Source: Paenibacillus mangrovi (GTDB taxonomy: Bacteria > Bacillota > Bacilli > Paenibacillales > Paenibacillaceae). Taken from it: a stretch of DNA of 64,000 bases. The notes under the pieces were generated by a model. That model was not told where the DNA came from. It saw only the letters and a program-made list of their open reading frames with translations, and ran no database searches. The position numbers and the translations under genes are program-made. Of this stretch, positions 44,544 to 53,194 are shown piece after piece; the stretch's first letter is position 1; every line of letters starts with the position of its first letter. The stretch lies in the NCBI RefSeq assembly GCF_022898935.1, contig NZ_JALIRP010000002.1, positions 1-64,000 of the forward strand. The letters run 5' to 3'.

Positions 44544-44873
44544 TTATTCGGTGTTCTTTTTGGTCCACCGATTCGCGTCACGTGTATTAAATTTATGCAT
44601 GACCTTGTCATGTGCCTCGGTCAGATCAATTCCAAGTGAATTCGCAAAGCAGATCGTAATGAACAAAATATCCCCAAGCTCAAGCTCAATTGAGTTTTCT
44701 TCCTCGGATGCCTTTTTCGGCTTTTCTCCAAAGCTGTGGTTTACCTCTCGCGCAAGCTCGCCGACTTCTTCCGACATTCTTGCCAACATGGACAGCGGAC
44801 TAAAATACCCTTCTTTGAACTGGGAGATATACTGGTCAACTTCCCTTTGCATATCTGCCAAAGACTTCTCCAT
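44544..44873 (-). CDS. MazG-like nucleotide pyrophosphohydrolase (YpjD)
   Basis: 109-residue all-alpha NTP pyrophosphohydrolase. The metal motif EEVGELAREVNH (ExxE) is followed by IELELGDILFITICFANSLGIDL (ExxD). It removes pyrophosphate from unwanted nucleotides; the exact substrate is unknown. Position before dapB equals ypjD in Bacillus. AAGGGGGG precedes ATG 44873. It is divergent from the YitT-family gene. Confidence 0.9.
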   Translation of the reverse strand: MEKSLADMQREVDQYISQFKEGYFSPLSMLARMSEEVGELAREVNHSFGEKPKKASEEENSIELELGDILFITICFANSLGIDLTEAHDKVMHKFNTRDANRWTKKNTE

Positions 44874-45058
44874 CTCGATGACCTGACCCCCCTTTTAAGT
44901 ATGATTTGTTTACCGGTCAAACCGGGTATTTGTTTACTACATATGTTATCGTAAAGCAGATTTGAAAACAAATCTTTTTTAATTCGACATGGAAAAAGGT
45001 ATACTAAGATTGGAGCGAAGAACAAATTCTTCCTACTTTTAGCTATGCGAGGGGTCTC

Positions 45059-45928
45059 ATGAGTTCATTTAAATGGTTAGCACCAATGAAAATGGTTTTG
45101 CCGATCATACTCGGCGCTGCGATTTATGCTTTTGGACTGCTGTATTTTATTATTCCCAATCAGTTAATGGAAGGCGGCGTGACTGGCATCACAGTCCTTC
45201 TGAATTACGCATTTGCCATACCTCCGGCTCTCTCAACACTGCTGCTTAACATTCCGCTCTTTATGCTCGGATGGAAGATTCTTGGCGGGAAGCAGATGAT
45301 ATATACAGGTGTGGGCATCGCATCACTGACTTTTTTTCTGTGGCTTTTCGAAAAATTAATCAACGCTGGCTGGATTATCCCTTTTCAAACGGAACGTGAT
45401 TACATACTCGCCGCTCTTTATGCAGGTGTGACGCTCGGTACCGGACTTGGTATCGTTTTTCGTTTTGGCGGAACCACAGGTGGGTCGGATATTGTAGCGC
45501 GGATTTGCAACCGGAGATTCGGCTGGAGCATGGGACAAATTATCCTGGCTATTGATGTCATTATCATCGCGGCTTCCCTTTTCTTCATCCCTAGAGAACG
45601 AATACTTTATACCCTCGTCGCTGTTTTCATTTCATCCAAGGTCATTGATTTCATTCAGGAAGGTGCCTATGCGGCCAAAGCCTTTACTATCATCAGTGAT
45701 CATGCTCCGGAAATTGCCGACTTGATAACCGTAGAGATGGATCGGGGAGTAACACTCATCCCTGCGATCGGGGCATACTCCAAGCAGGCCAAGCATATGG
45801 CCTATTGCGTAGTCGCAAGGCAAGAAATCCGGCGATTAAATGAGATCGTCAAGTCCATCGATCCGCGCGCGTTTGTCATTATTAATGATGTCCATGATGT
45901 ACTCGGCGAAGGCTTCAAGGAATCCTAG
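45059..45928 (+). CDS. YitT-family membrane protein (YpjC-like)
   Basis: 289 residues. Five or so membrane helices fill the first 200 residues (MVLPIILGAAIYAFGLLYFI ... LAALYAGVTLGTGLGIVFRFGGTTGGSDI). A C-terminal DUF2179 domain follows (AFTIISDHAPEIADLITVEM...FVIINDVHDVLGEGF). Transport has been suggested for the family but no substrate is assured. It is the only plus-strand gene in this part. Its location beside ypjD- and ypjB-like genes parallels ypjC. A GAGGGG site precedes ATG 45059. Confidence 0.9.
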   Translation: MSSFKWLAPMKMVLPIILGAAIYAFGLLYFIIPNQLMEGGVTGITVLLNYAFAIPPALSTLLLNIPLFMLGWKILGGKQMIYTGVGIASLTFFLWLFEKLINAGWIIPFQTERDYILAALYAGVTLGTGLGIVFRFGGTTGGSDIVARICNRRFGWSMGQIILAIDVIIIAASLFFIPRERILYTLVAVFISSKVIDFIQEGAYAAKAFTIISDHAPEIADLITVEMDRGVTLIPAIGAYSKQAKHMAYCVVARQEIRRLNEIVKSIDPRAFVIINDVHDVLGEGFKES

Positions 45929-45948
45929 GGTAAGCTGCATATAAAAGC

Positions 45949-45986
45949 AAAAAGCTCCGCTGAACCTAACGTTCAGGGAGCTTTTA
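45949..45986. terminator. Bidirectional terminator between convergent genes
   Basis: AAAAGCTCC-CTGAAC pairs with GTTCAG-GGAGCTTTT with a single bulged G. The tails are T-rich on both strands. It separates the YitT-family and YpjB-like genes. Confidence 0.8.
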
Positions 45987-46016
45987 TTATTTTACCATTT
46001 GAATCAATTAATTGAT

Positions 46017-46883
46017 TCATTTTGGTGTTATTTTCTTAATGCTATCCCGCTCTCCCCTATATTTCCGGAAAGCCGTATATGCAAGCATAACGAAAATGAA
46101 TGCTGCAGCCCACAGTACCCAAGGCCATGAACCATTTACCTGGTTCAGTGGAGCGAGAGCCGGATAATCCTTTCTCTTCCCAAACAGGCCGTTAAACATT
46201 TCTTCACCTTGTTTGATCATGTTTTGTAGTTGTTCCGGTTTTGGTGACACAGCATTGACCAAGCCACCCGTATAGGAAAGCCAGGAATCCACCATCGTCA
46301 CGTCAGCTGGCTTGCGCTGAATGATGACGGCCGGGCGGATAATCTCATAATGATTATGAAGTTGCTCGTATGCCAGTTTTACGGCCAGTAAATCTCCTCT
46401 TTCTATGTTTGATTTCATCTCGCTAAGCTCTTCACGAATCAGCTTGTAATACTGAAGCCATAAAGGCTTCTTCTGGTTGTACAGGCTGTCAGCTGCCATT
46501 CTCAGCTTCGCGGATGCAGTAAGCCAATCTTCGGGATCCACCTGCACCCTAGCAACGGCTGCCTTCATTTCAATAATACTTTCTGAAAGTGCGTGTATAC
46601 CTTCAACTGTAGTCAGTTTTTGCAGTGCAGAATTCTCAAATATGGAAGTAACCTGCTTCAGGTCCTGATTCACCAGGTTGGTATTCCCTTCAAGCACATG
46701 CTGATACATCTGCTCTACGGTCGAATACAGCGCTTTAGCCTGCTCCACCGCCTCTGCGGATTTTCCGGAATCCTGGATTGCTCCAAGAGCATGTATCTGA
46801 AGGGGGTGTATTGTGAAACATATGGCCATTAGCAAACCAAATAACCATTGAATTCTCTTCCTTAATAAAATACTCCGCCGCAT
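46017..46883 (-). CDS. ypjB: YpjB-like sporulation protein
   Basis: 288 residues. An N-terminal hydrophobic segment (IQWLFGLLMAICFTIHPLQIHALG) looks like a signal peptide, a long helical outer region follows, and a C-terminal membrane span (PWVLWAAAFIFVMLAYTAF) has a basic tail. The layout and genomic position match YpjB, a sporulation-associated protein of uncertain role. AGGAGGG precedes ATG 46883. Confidence 0.75.
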   Translation of the reverse strand: MRRSILLRKRIQWLFGLLMAICFTIHPLQIHALGAIQDSGKSAEAVEQAKALYSTVEQMYQHVLEGNTNLVNQDLKQVTSIFENSALQKLTTVEGIHALSESIIEMKAAVARVQVDPEDWLTASAKLRMAADSLYNQKKPLWLQYYKLIREELSEMKSNIERGDLLAVKLAYEQLHNHYEIIRPAVIIQRKPADVTMVDSWLSYTGGLVNAVSPKPEQLQNMIKQGEEMFNGLFGKRKDYPALAPLNQVNGSWPWVLWAAAFIFVMLAYTAFRKYRGERDSIKKITPK

Positions 46884-46936
46884 AGGACATCCCTCCTACC
46901 GTAAATGTATGGCAGAAGGGATGCGAGTAGAACAAG

Positions 46937-47569
46937 CTATATGGTTTTGCGTTTGGCAAGCCGCAGAAAGAGCCACGCTAATAATACGCTGAATGCCGTC
47001 AACCCTATTGTGAAATATTCAACACCTAAGAGATGATCTTGCAGTTCATCCGGAAGCCACGGATAGACGCCAAAGGTATAGTCTACGATATCATTAAAAA
47101 AAGTCCACGCCGCTGCTGGAATCAGCATGAAGGCTCCAAATCGGAAGAAACGAACAAACAACAGTGCTTCAACAGCCATGATCAGATGCGATGCCACTAA
47201 CATCCAATCCTGCCACACCAGATGATCTCCCTGCGCTGCTCCAGCAAATATGATGCTAACCGCCCATATTCCATATTTAACGGAAGTGACCACCGCCAAA
47301 GATTCCATTAAGTAACTGAAACCTGTTAAAGCTGGCGTCTTGGGAGGATATAACAGGAAAAGAACACTGATCGTGAAAAACAGGCTTGCCGTTGGACTAT
47401 CAGGAACAAAGATGACCTGCCATATGAGATTATGGGCAATGGTATATTCGATCTGATCGCCGTACCACTTATAGCCGTAAATCGTTCCGACTAGGTTGCA
47501 CCAGAACAGGAGCCACAGCATGAACCGGTTAGTCAAAAATGCACGGCTCCAAAAAAAAGAAATGGACAC
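46937..47569 (-). CDS. ypjA: DUF1405 integral membrane protein (YpjA-like)
   Basis: 210 residues with about six membrane helices (FMLWLLFWCNLVGTIYGYKWYG ... VEYFTIGLTAFSVLLAWLFLRLA). It belongs to DUF1405, whose Bacillus member is YpjA next to the qcr operon. GTG 47569 has AGGAGGG upstream. No charged catalytic residues stand out, and function is unknown. Confidence 0.8.
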   Translation of the reverse strand: MSISFFWSRAFLTNRFMLWLLFWCNLVGTIYGYKWYGDQIEYTIAHNLIWQVIFVPDSPTASLFFTISVLFLLYPPKTPALTGFSYLMESLAVVTSVKYGIWAVSIIFAGAAQGDHLVWQDWMLVASHLIMAVEALLFVRFFRFGAFMLIPAAAWTFFNDIVDYTFGVYPWLPDELQDHLLGVEYFTIGLTAFSVLLAWLFLRLAKRKTI

Positions 47570-47644
47570 ACTTGTCCCTCCTAGTAACGAATCTGAGAGA
47601 TTTGAACCTGATGATCATAGATTGTATAATAAATTCTATAATCT

Positions 47645-47676
47645 TAAAAAACCTGATCGCTTTCACGACCAGGTTT
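47645..47676 (-). terminator. Terminator of qcrABC
   Basis: On the minus strand AACCTGGTCG pairs with CGATCAGGTT (one wobble), followed by T6. It lies 20 bases after the qcrC stop. Confidence 0.8.
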
Positions 47677-47695
47677 TTGGATAAGTATTTTCGGC

Positions 47696-48574
47696 TTATT
47701 TTGCTTCAGCCTTTTGTTTGGACAGCCAATCTGCCAAATTATCAATGTCTTTGTCAGTCAAGCCTGCTGCAATTGCACTGTCGTACTGCGCTGGCATTCT
47801 ACCGTTAAAGCCTTCTTTGATAATTTTCAGAATGTCATCCTTATTATGTTTGTCGCCGACACCGCGAAGCGATGGTCCGCTGGCACCCTTCAAATCAGCA
47901 GCGTGACAGGAAACACAGCCCGCTTTCTTAAAGGATTCCATAGCTGGATTCTCTTTGTCCACAATAGCGACTTCTTTTTGTTGATTGCCGCTTGTTGTTG
48001 GAAGGCCCTTAGCCCGGTTTTCAGCCGCTTTTTCTTCACGCTGAACGTTCTCAGGGATTTGACCGGAGTCAGCCATTTCCACCTTATAATGATGCCAAGC
48101 AGTGTTTGTCAAGTACACAATAGCTAGCAATGAAAGAATCATCAGGGATGAAGCAATCGGTCTGCGATAGAAACGACGTTCTTTACCGGTATCAAGGAAC
48201 GGAGCGAGAAGCAGAGAACCGAAAGCTACACCTGTGACGCCGATCGTACCAAGAACGATATAATCTCCGGATGCATACGGAAGCTTCAAATATTGATACA
48301 GGAACAGGAAGTACCAGTCCGGCATCGGAATAATGGACGCGCTTGGATTCGCCGGGAACCACAGTGGAGCAGGCTCAGCGATGGTCAGTACTAGGAAACC
48401 TACGAGTACGACAACACCAACCATCCATTCTTTCAATAGGAAGTTAGGGATAAACGCTTCCGATTTACCCGGATACGCAGTGTAGTCAGGAGGCGTAATA
48501 AATCCGCTGCCTCTTTTAACACGGGAATCGCCAACAAATACAACTTTTTCTTTCGAATCTTTTCCGTGTGCCAT
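47696..48574 (-). CDS. qcrC: Menaquinol:cytochrome c reductase cytochrome b/c subunit
   Basis: 292-residue fusion typical of Bacilli. Membrane helices like subunit IV of b6f complexes (about residues 45-150) are followed by a C-terminal cytochrome c domain with the heme motif CVSCH and a distal Met in NGRMPAQYD. It passes electrons from menaquinol to cytochrome c. It is third in the qcrA-qcrB-qcrC operon and has an AAGGGAGG site. Confidence 0.95.
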   Translation of the reverse strand: MAHGKDSKEKVVFVGDSRVKRGSGFITPPDYTAYPGKSEAFIPNFLLKEWMVGVVVLVGFLVLTIAEPAPLWFPANPSASIIPMPDWYFLFLYQYLKLPYASGDYIVLGTIGVTGVAFGSLLLAPFLDTGKERRFYRRPIASSLMILSLLAIVYLTNTAWHHYKVEMADSGQIPENVQREEKAAENRAKGLPTTSGNQQKEVAIVDKENPAMESFKKAGCVSCHAADLKGASGPSLRGVGDKHNKDDILKIIKEGFNGRMPAQYDSAIAAGLTDKDIDNLADWLSKQKAEAK

Positions 48575-48593
48575 CGATATTCCTCCCTTCTTA

Positions 48594-49265
48594 TTATAAT
48601 GGACCGGAAATGCCCTGTCTGCGGATCATGATAAAGTGTCCCACCATCAGTAAGAGCAAAACGGCCGGGAGGAAGAATACATGGAGTGCGAAGAAGCGTG
48701 TCAGCGTCTCTGCACCTACAATGGTTCCGCCCTGTAGGAATTCCTTAATAATTGGCCCGATCCAAGGAACGGAATTCGCAATTTCCAGGGTAACTTTTGT
48801 TGCAAAGTAAGCTTTGTTATCCCAAGGGAGCAGGTAACCTGTGAGGCCCAGACCCAGCATAACAAAGAACAGAAGCATACCAACGACCCAGTTCATTTCA
48901 CGAGGTGCTTTGTAAGAACCTGTGAAGAACACGCGCATGGTGTGCAGGAACATCATAACGATAACTAAGCTTGCGCCCCAGTGGTGCATACCGCGAACGA
49001 TTTGACCAAAGGCAACTTGCGTTTGCAGGTATTCAACACTGTTGTAAGCGTTGATGATGTCCGGTACATAATACATGGTCAGGAACATCCCTGACAGGAT
49101 TTGAATGACCGTGATAAAAAACGTCAATCCGCCAAAGCAGTATACGAATGCGGAGAAATGATGAGCCGGGTTAACATGCTCAGGCACTTCGTGGTCAGCA
49201 ACGTCTCTCCAAATCGGCGTGACATCAAGACGTTCATCAATCCAGTTGTAGACATTCTTAAACAT
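48594..49265 (-). CDS. qcrB: Menaquinol:cytochrome c reductase cytochrome b subunit
   Basis: 223-residue b6-type cytochrome with four helices. The heme histidine pairs are in GMHHWGASLVIVMMFLHTMRV and in FFALHVFFLPAVLLLLMVGHF. A cysteine for the extra covalent heme is expected near the N-terminus in b6-type proteins; the visible Cys is in VYCFGGLTFF. It forms the quinone-oxidising core of the bc complex. Confidence 0.95.
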   Translation of the reverse strand: MFKNVYNWIDERLDVTPIWRDVADHEVPEHVNPAHHFSAFVYCFGGLTFFITVIQILSGMFLTMYYVPDIINAYNSVEYLQTQVAFGQIVRGMHHWGASLVIVMMFLHTMRVFFTGSYKAPREMNWVVGMLLFFVMLGLGLTGYLLPWDNKAYFATKVTLEIANSVPWIGPIIKEFLQGGTIVGAETLTRFFALHVFFLPAVLLLLMVGHFIMIRRQGISGPL

Positions 49266-49280
49266 CCGAATTTACGCCCC

Positions 49281-49823
49281 CTATTTCACTTCAGTGTTTG
49301 GCTCAAGCTGTCCCAAGTATACCCAACCGTCTTTTTCTTGCAATTTGTACGTGTCGAGTGGCTTAGGAGCTACGGCCAAGTTCTTGCCGAGTTTGTTGTA
49401 ACGTGCGCCGTGACATGGGCAGTGGTACTCATCCGGGAAATTTTTATCATTGTTCCAACCGATTGTACAGCCCAAGTGCTTACAGATCGGAGACAGCGCG
49501 TAGATTTTCCCTTTTTCATCCTTACGAATCCATGCTGTTAATGTCGCCTTGCTCGCATACCATCCATCCTGCTGTGCGAGTTCAAAAGTGAATTCCTGAG
49601 GTTCATCCGTAATTTTGCTTGTTTCCACGACCTTAATGAATTCGCCTTCACCTTTTTTATGCAGAATAGGATCAACGGCAAATCGCAACATTGGCAGGAC
49701 AGGTCCCATTGCCAAGAATGCAGTTGAACCACCTAAAGTATAAGCCAGAAATTGTCGACGGGACATTTCTTTACGCCCAGGCGGTTTGCCAGATGGATCA
49801 TGGTGGTCATTTTGGTTGCTCAT
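49281..49823 (-). CDS. qcrA: Menaquinol:cytochrome c reductase Rieske iron-sulfur subunit
   Basis: 180 residues. A Tat-type signal/anchor has SRRQFLAYTLGGSTAFLAM. The Rieske domain has both cluster motifs, CKHLGC and CPCHGARY, with the two His and two Cys ligands and two further Cys for the disulfide. ATG 49823 is preferred over 49847 because GGGGG lies upstream of it. First gene of the operon, with a strong promoter at 49904-49932. Confidence 0.95.
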   Translation of the reverse strand: MSNQNDHHDPSGKPPGRKEMSRRQFLAYTLGGSTAFLAMGPVLPMLRFAVDPILHKKGEGEFIKVVETSKITDEPQEFTFELAQQDGWYASKATLTAWIRKDEKGKIYALSPICKHLGCTIGWNNDKNFPDEYHCPCHGARYNKLGKNLAVAPKPLDTYKLQEKDGWVYLGQLEPNTEVK

Positions 49824-49903
49824 AATGTCTTCAACCCCCTTTGTCAACCAATTCTTAAAGTGCTTTCAATGATTATTATCACAGGACTTACTAGGACATT
49901 CTA

Positions 49904-49932
49904 ATAATATATTAGCCTCATAAGACCGTCAA
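49904..49932 (-). promoter_or_regulatory. Promoter of qcrABC
   Basis: On the minus strand TTGACG (49927-49932) and TATTAT (49904-49909) are spaced by exactly 17 bases, close to the vegetative consensus. The predicted start leaves a leader of about 75 bases to qcrA. Confidence 0.7.
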
Positions 49933-50004
49933 GAATATCCAGATCTTTTTATAAATTCAAGAAGATTTATCCAATTAAAATGTTGAAATTCTGTCACATT
50001 TACA

Positions 50005-50430
50005 TCAGTGTGCCGAATTCCATACATTTTGGATTTTCGCCTGCACTGCAGTGGAAAGCTCCTTCCCCTCCTGTTCGTTCATCTCTGACCGCAATAATAT
50101 TAAATCAACATCTGGTAAATCCGCTTCCCGAAGAATGCTGTCAGCAGACATCACCACCACATGCTTAAAACCCGTACTTTTCACGTGCTTACATATTTCA
50201 TTGAAAAGAGATAAATCTTGCTGCAATCCATATTGGAATGCGGGATATGTAATGATTCTTCCCTTGAATGGAATCTCTACCAGATCCATAAAATCTCGCA
50301 GCCGCTCCAGAGCTGCCGTGGCCTGCATCGGATTTTCCTTGCCGGTCAGCCCGGTATAGGGGATGAGGCAGGTGTCAAAATAAGGCTGCAACTCTTCCCA
50401 GGTAGCCTCGTCCACCTCACTGAATTTCAT
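50005..50430 (-). CDS. DUF2487 protein (YpiF-like)
   Basis: 141 residues from ATG 50430 (GGAAGGAT nearby); a 50460 start is possible. It is recognised as DUF2487, the YpiF family, which precedes qcrA in Bacillus. Segments such as CLIPYTGLTGKENPMQATAA and ADLPDVDLILLRSEMNEQEG are visible. No motif for catalysis; role unknown. It lies 180 bases upstream of qcrA and is separated from it by the qcr promoter. Confidence 0.75.
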   Translation of the reverse strand: MKFSEVDEATWEELQPYFDTCLIPYTGLTGKENPMQATAALERLRDFMDLVEIPFKGRIITYPAFQYGLQQDLSLFNEICKHVKSTGFKHVVVMSADSILREADLPDVDLILLRSEMNEQEGKELSTAVQAKIQNVWNSAH

Positions 50431-50489
50431 ATGTTTCATCCTTCCATCATTTTTCTCCATTATATTTCAAATTATGCCAAGAATGAAGC

Positions 50490-50521
50490 AAAAAAAGAAA
50501 TGCAGTGATTTTCTGCATTTC
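50490..50521 (-). terminator. Second of two tandem terminator hairpins after the IDEAL gene
   Basis: GAAATGCAG pairs with CTGCATTTC and is followed by T7 on the minus strand. It is strong and could also work weakly in the other direction. Confidence 0.75.
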
Positions 50522-50541
50522 CTTTCTCTTATTTATTCATA

Positions 50542-50577
50542 AAAGAATATGCAGCGTGCAAAAACTGCATATTCTTT
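50542..50577 (-). terminator. First of two tandem hairpins after the IDEAL gene
   Basis: AAAGAATATGCAG (50542-50554) pairs perfectly over 13 bp with CTGCATATTCTTT (50565-50577). The minus-strand tail is TTTATG, so the T run is short. The two hairpins share an ATGCAG/CTGCAT core. Confidence 0.5.
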
Positions 50578-50587
50578 CATTTAATCT

Positions 50588-50767
50588 TCAGTTCAGCAAC
50601 CTCAGTTCATCCGTAAGATTGCGGAAAGCCGATTCGTCTCCGGAGGCAAGCGCCCGATCTATTTCTCGGTATAACTCCTCGCTCCGGTGTTTGCGCAACG
50701 CTTCGTCCCATACCATTTCAGCCGCCAGCCCCAACATGACTTCATACGTAACTTTCATTTTATCCAT
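50588..50767 (-). CDS. Small IDEAL-domain protein
   Basis: 59 residues from ATG 50767, chosen because GGAGGTG lies six bases before it. It is essentially a single IDEAL domain: the C-terminal segment ELYREIDRALASGDESAFRNL matches the 37-residue helical unit named for its conserved IDEAL-like sequence (here IDRAL). In Bacillus this domain is found at the end of YpiB, encoded in the same neighbourhood, so this may be a shortened counterpart. Function unknown. Confidence 0.8.
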   Translation of the reverse strand: MDKMKVTYEVMLGLAAEMVWDEALRKHRSEELYREIDRALASGDESAFRNLTDELRLLN

Positions 50768-50790
50768 AGGATGCACCTCCAAGCTTTTGT

Positions 50791-51297
50791 TTAGAACATC
50801 CTGTACTCCTTCCCCTTCTCCACGTAATTTTGAGTAGTTCGGTACATTCTTTGCAAATCTGCTTCCGTTAATTCACGGACCACTCTTGCGGGAGAACCCA
50901 AGGAAAGTGTATAGGGTGGAATTTTTTTATTTTCAGTAACGATTGAACCTGCTCCTATTAAAGCATATTCTCCAATATCGGCCCCGTTCAATACAATAGC
51001 CCCCATGCCGATTAATGTACCCTTACCTATCGTACATCCGTGAATGATTGCCGAATGTCCAACGGATACGTCATCTGCAAGGAAGAGCGGCTCACCTGTA
51101 TTCACATGCCCCACAGTTCCGTCCTGAATATTACAGCGGTCACCAATGATAATCGGTGCCATATCACCCCGAAGTACGGCATTGAACCAAACGCTTGAGT
51201 CCATTCCAATTGAAACGTCCCCGATAATTTTCGCACCCTCTCCTACATAAACTGAAGGATGGAGCTTGGGCATATGTTGACCATATCTCAATAACAA
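50791..51297 (-). CDS. Gamma-class carbonic anhydrase-like hexapeptide-repeat protein
   Basis: 168 residues forming a left-handed beta helix (repeats such as GAKIIGDVSIGMDSSVW and GKGTLIGMGAIVLNGADIGE). The zinc histidines are in VGHVNTGE and VSVGHSAIIHG. It belongs to the YrdA/PaaY/gamma-CA group, which may hydrate carbon dioxide or be inactive. It is followed by the IDEAL gene after 24 bases, probably in one transcript. Confidence 0.85.
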   Translation of the reverse strand: MLLRYGQHMPKLHPSVYVGEGAKIIGDVSIGMDSSVWFNAVLRGDMAPIIIGDRCNIQDGTVGHVNTGEPLFLADDVSVGHSAIIHGCTIGKGTLIGMGAIVLNGADIGEYALIGAGSIVTENKKIPPYTLSLGSPARVVRELTEADLQRMYRTTQNYVEKGKEYRMF

Positions 51298-51340
51298 TTC
51301 TCATCACTCCTTACTTTGGGAGTGATTTTAGCAACACCGC

Positions 51341-52474
51341 TTAGGTCTTGTCAATGGACGCATGCAGCGTGCCACCACCCAAGACAGAGCTTTTGCCTGC
51401 AACTTTTTGACCCCAAGCAGTCATCTGGACAACCTTTCCGTACTCCGGACTCTCCCCGATCCGCAGCATTCCCAAATGAAGCATCATCCCGAGAATGCGC
51501 TCATTCAAAATGGATTCTGCTGTATCATAGTAGTATGGCTTAATCAACCACACAATAGCCTCATGCAGTGATGCGACGGTTATCCAATCCTTTGCGCACT
51601 CGCTTGTCCAATAAACCAATGATGAAAGGTTCGGCACGGCTTGTTTATAAAGCCTTAACCAGAAGCGGAAAATCTGTACCATGCTCTCGTTCATTCCGCC
51701 TTCGAGAATTTCTGCTCCCTTGCTCGTTAATCGCAGCTTCAACCCATCTTCGGCAATGTATTCATGGTAATAAGCAAAATCGTATAGCAGCGCAAACCGG
51801 CTTGGATAGGAGCTGAAGGTTCGGCCATAGCCAAAGCGCCAGCCGCCCTTTACAACCAAAGGCTCGCTTACATGAAGCAGCTCCATAACTTGCTGTTGTT
51901 GACGGCGGTACATGACAAGTTCCTGGTTAAGCTCGATGTCCTGATCACGCAGATACCGAAGAAACAACAACAAATCCTCTGCACAAAGTTTCTGCTCCTC
52001 TCTGTAAACCGGAGGTTCGCTTGTCCGGCAAATCGGCTTGCGGAGCGTCATTCCCAGCTCTTGCCTGAATCTTTCCTTCAGATCACTCGGCATCTGGAAC
52101 AAAAATTTTGTGTTTTGCGTCATTCCGTTAAACAACCACCCGCTCCGCTTATACCTGGCTATAGCTTCTCTCGGGCTCTCACTTTTCACCATGTCCTGCT
52201 GCTCAGTATCAAACGCCGTCTGACCAATCATGGCCTGGAGCTCTTCCAAGCTGTAGGAAGTGCGGTTGTCAAACAAAAGCGTGTTCAGAAACCGTAAATC
52301 CTTTGCCGAACAGCGGTTCACCTGTTGTTCAATGAATTCCCTGCGGCTTAGCATAACCAGAATGCTCTGAATCAGTTCATGCTTGGAATTCCGTTTGCAC
52401 TCGCACTCGTAATGTTCCGCAATGGTAGTCAGCTGGCCGATATCCGCGTATGTCAGCATATCCGCTAAATTCAT
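51341..52474 (-). CDS. Uncharacterised protein, possible winged-helix/helicase-associated domain
   Basis: 377 residues from ATG 52474 (GCGAGG upstream). I do not recognise a named family with confidence. The N-terminus (ADMLTYADIGQLTTIAEHYE, then SKHELIQSILVMLSRREFIE) suggests SAP-like or helical DNA-binding units. The C-terminal half (LTSKGAEILEGGMNESMVQI, VVQMTAWGQKV) resembles winged-helix segments of helicase C-terminal-like proteins. No Walker motifs. No membrane spans. It may bind nucleic acid. Confidence 0.6.
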   Translation of the reverse strand: MNLADMLTYADIGQLTTIAEHYECECKRNSKHELIQSILVMLSRREFIEQQVNRCSAKDLRFLNTLLFDNRTSYSLEELQAMIGQTAFDTEQQDMVKSESPREAIARYKRSGWLFNGMTQNTKFLFQMPSDLKERFRQELGMTLRKPICRTSEPPVYREEQKLCAEDLLLFLRYLRDQDIELNQELVMYRRQQQQVMELLHVSEPLVVKGGWRFGYGRTFSSYPSRFALLYDFAYYHEYIAEDGLKLRLTSKGAEILEGGMNESMVQIFRFWLRLYKQAVPNLSSLVYWTSECAKDWITVASLHEAIVWLIKPYYYDTAESILNERILGMMLHLGMLRIGESPEYGKVVQMTAWGQKVAGKSSVLGGGTLHASIDKT

Positions 52475-52537
52475 CTCTGATCGCCTCGCCGTTTTAATAC
52501 CATTATGGGAATTATTACAATTTTTATTCGGTAAAAA

Positions 52538-52568
52538 CAAAAAAATAACCCGAACGAATTCGGGTTAT
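52538..52568 (-). terminator. Terminator of the sigma/anti-sigma/phosphatase operon
   Basis: On the minus strand ATAACCCGAA pairs with TTCGGGTTAT around TTCG and is followed by T7. The upstream arm begins at the phosphatase stop. Confidence 0.85.
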
Positions 52569-53152
52569 GCCTTGTTTTCCAAGAGATGCCGTGTGCAGTT
52601 GTAAAGAAGCGGGACCCAATCCAGATCCTTTTTCTCAAGTATGGTTAAGGACAAATTGCCTATCCTTTCAGTGTATCGATCTTTGTACAATGAACGGTAC
52701 AGCTGGGCTAAGAATCCGCCATGTGTGATGACAAGCATATTACTATTCGGGTGTGTATTCCACATATCTTCCAAAAAAGCGAGACCACGGGCCTGAATTT
52801 CGTCATCCTTTTCCTGACCTAGCTCTTGCTTATGCCAATCGCGTCCCCATTTGCTCTCCCTCTCAGCTAGCGTCAGGCCTTCCACCTGTCCATAGGAACG
52901 CTCATTCAGTCTCGGATCAGGCTCAAGCATAGGGATATTAAGCTTGGAGGCAATGATCCGCCCGGTCTCCTCCGCTCGGGACAGTCTGCTGCTGATGACA
53001 AAATCCCATCTATACTCCTCGTTCAGGAGACGATCTCCCAAAAGTTCCGCCTGCTTTCGCCCTTCATCATTCAGCGGAATGTCACTTTGGCCTTGAATTT
53101 TGCTAAGCATGTTCCAGTCCGTTAAACCATGCCGGATTAAGCCAATTCTCAT
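52565..53152 (-). CDS. Histidine phosphatase family protein
   Basis: 195 residues from ATG 53152. The family signature is IGLIRHGLTDWN (RHG), a second Arg and Glu lie in LSRAEETGRII and ERSYGQVEG, and the later His is in VITHGGFLAQL. It may be a broad phosphatase or phosphoglycerate-mutase-like enzyme; substrate unknown. It follows the anti-sigma gene by about 40 bases in the same direction. The start has only a weak site. Confidence 0.85.
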   Translation of the reverse strand: MRIGLIRHGLTDWNMLSKIQGQSDIPLNDEGRKQAELLGDRLLNEEYRWDFVISSRLSRAEETGRIIASKLNIPMLEPDPRLNERSYGQVEGLTLAERESKWGRDWHKQELGQEKDDEIQARGLAFLEDMWNTHPNSNMLVITHGGFLAQLYRSLYKDRYTERIGNLSLTILEKKDLDWVPLLYNCTRHLLENKA

Positions 53153-53194
53153 GTTCGAACCCACTTTCTGTCTGAAGTTCAAGGAAGATTCGTT

